This document shows positions 23,442 through 24,374 of a stretch of DNA of 24,374 bases, one piece after another. The position numbers and the translations under genes were made by a program. The stretch is from JANWHF01 sp036276235 (lineage in GTDB: Bacteria > Planctomycetota > Phycisphaerae > Tepidisphaerales > Tepidisphaeraceae). Under the pieces are notes generated by a model. The model saw only the letters and a list, made by a program, of their open reading frames with translations, was not told the origin of the DNA and searched no databases. Numbering within the stretch: position 1 is the first letter of the stretch; each line of letters opens with the position of its first letter. The DNA is taken from assembly GCA_036276235.1 (NCBI GenBank), contig DATBDZ010000002.1:1-24374 (forward strand), in the 5' to 3' direction.

Positions 23442-24374
23442 GTGAACCCTCCCCCGCCGCTGGCGTCTTCTCCTCAGTTCGCCCGGGCCCATTTCCAACA
23501 AACTGCCGAGACACGGCAGAAGTCCAAGCATGACGCGGCAACAAGCCGGATTTGTTTTTGCGTCGCGTGTGTCCTTGCACTTCTTTCCTGCAGTCCGTGC
23601 TTCGGGCAGCCGGCGACGAGGCCGGCGCAGGCAACGACGAGGCCTGCTCCCAGACTACATCTGCCGGCGGCGCGCGATTCCGTCACCGTCTCGCTTTCGA
23701 GAGCGGGCACCAAGCTGCTGGCACCAGTGAAGATTAACGGGCAGGACGCCGGCCTGTTTGTCGTCGCCACCGGCGTCGAAGGCATCGTCGTCTCCACGAA
23801 ATCCGCGCAGCGGCTTGGCCTGTCGTCGTTGGCACAGATTTCCGTGGATACCGCCGAGGGCCCGGTGAAATCGGATCTGTTTGAGGTTGCCCGCATTGAT
23901 GTGGGCGAGGCGTGGCTGGGCCGAATGCTCGTCAGCGCGTTGGATCTTTCTGATCTGAGCGAAAAATCCGGCGTCGAGATCAGCGGGCTGCTTGGAAGCG
24001 GGCTGCTGGAGCATCTTCCGTTCGCGCTGGATATGCGCGATGGGACTCTGACGTTTTATTCTCGCGCGCACTTCACGCCGGCGCCAGGAGAGGGTCTGCG
24101 ACTGCTGATGTTGGACGGGGCGCACATTCCCGCGATCGAGACCACAATCGCCGGTCAGACTCAGGCCTTGCTGCAGATCGATACCGCTCAGGAGCCATCG
24201 CTCACGATTCAACCGTATTTCACGCGTGCTCAAGGCGGCCCTTCGCCTCAGCATTACTTTTCCCGCAACATCCTTGGTCCTGGCGGATTTCACGTTTGGG
24301 CACAATGGGCTTTGAAAGACGTGATGGTGGGCGGGCATTCATGTGGTTCTCAGCCGGCATGGATGGATATGAAG
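23442..24374 (+). CDS. Retropepsin-like exported protein, partial (3' end beyond window)
   Basis: An open frame from GTG 23442 runs 311 codons to the window edge. It has no upstream ATG; the start rests on the TATAAT box. After a 34-residue basic lead comes a signal (CVACVLALLSCSPCFG) with a possible lipobox LLSC, then a Thr/Arg/Pro linker. Two retropepsin-like lobes follow. In the first, VKINGQDAGLFVVATGVEGIVVS has Ala where the catalytic Asp-Thr-Gly would begin, with the later SGLLGSGLLEHLPFALDMRDGTLTFY part typical of the fold (written here in pieces: SGLLGSGLLEHLP, FALDMRDGTLTFY). The second lobe has GQTQALLQIDTAQEPSLTI, which keeps Asp but has Ala for Gly. Likely exported, with weak or no protease activity. 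Confidence 0.7.
   Translation, partial: MNPPPPLASSPQFARAHFQQTAETRQKSKHDAATSRICFCVACVLALLSCSPCFGQPATRPAQATTRPAPRLHLPAARDSVTVSLSRAGTKLLAPVKINGQDAGLFVVATGVEGIVVSTKSAQRLGLSSLAQISVDTAEGPVKSDLFEVARIDVGEAWLGRMLVSALDLSDLSEKSGVEISGLLGSGLLEHLPFALDMRDGTLTFYSRAHFTPAPGEGLRLLMLDGAHIPAIETTIAGQTQALLQIDTAQEPSLTIQPYFTRAQGGPSPQHYFSRNILGPGGFHVWAQWALKDVMVGGHSCGSQPAWMDMK

Noticed and set aside
1..24374. tRNA, rRNA, CRISPR array, prophage or IS transposase
   Set aside because: I looked for cloverleaf-like stretches, regular direct repeats and transposase motifs and saw none; the only mobile-looking items are the palindromes.

Overview
The window looks like the chromosome of a planctomycete, most likely a member of the Phycisphaerae or a neighbouring lineage. 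Genus and species cannot be read from it. The main sign is two large secreted proteins whose N-termini carry the planctomycete-type LE-x-LE-x-R-x-LLS motif (QLEGRTLLS, LEPLEARVLLS). Supporting signs are a TIGR03067-like domain fused to a TlpA thioredoxin, an N-terminally anchored short membrane protein at the left edge, GC-rich codon use, and TATAAT boxes placed almost against start codons.

Left part (1-7322), all on the minus strand: a membrane protein running off the edge, a secreted TIGR03067-thioredoxin protein, a spacer with three strong palindromes, and a secreted beta-helix surface protein with its own promoter. Then comes a likely operon, read right to left: DUF350-like membrane protein, glutathionylspermidine-synthase-like ATP-grasp enzyme (ATGA overlap), and an unknown 250-aa protein. 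A REP-like palindrome inside this operon supplies the stop codon of the ligase gene.

Centre (7452-11483), plus strand: this is the most interesting part. A 132-aa protein that reads like a ThiS/MoaD-type ubiquitin-like beta-grasp protein ends exactly in Gly-Gly. It is followed without a gap by a 1122-aa DUF4132 (MolR-like) protein and then a stand-alone 71-aa DUF4351 protein. The codons of the terminal Gly-Gly also form the Shine-Dalgarno sequence of the DUF4132 gene. No E1, JAB or MoaE partner lies nearby.

Right part (11634-24374): a Tat-exported xylose-isomerase-like TIM-barrel protein; an orphan MNT nucleotidyltransferase behind a RecQ helicase; a second REP-like palindrome; a small secreted protein; a secreted class C beta-lactamase-like serine hydrolase; a Uma2 family protein; a 1253-aa surface protein made of two copies of a propeller-plus-SdrD-B-like module with a helical tail; an isolated nuoB; a three-gene RHH / DUF433 / DUF5615 toxin-antitoxin-like operon; and a retropepsin-like protein with a replaced catalytic Asp that runs off the right edge.

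No rRNA, tRNA, CRISPR array, IS transposase or prophage gene was seen. All assignments come from reading the sequence and from memory of protein families; no database search was run.
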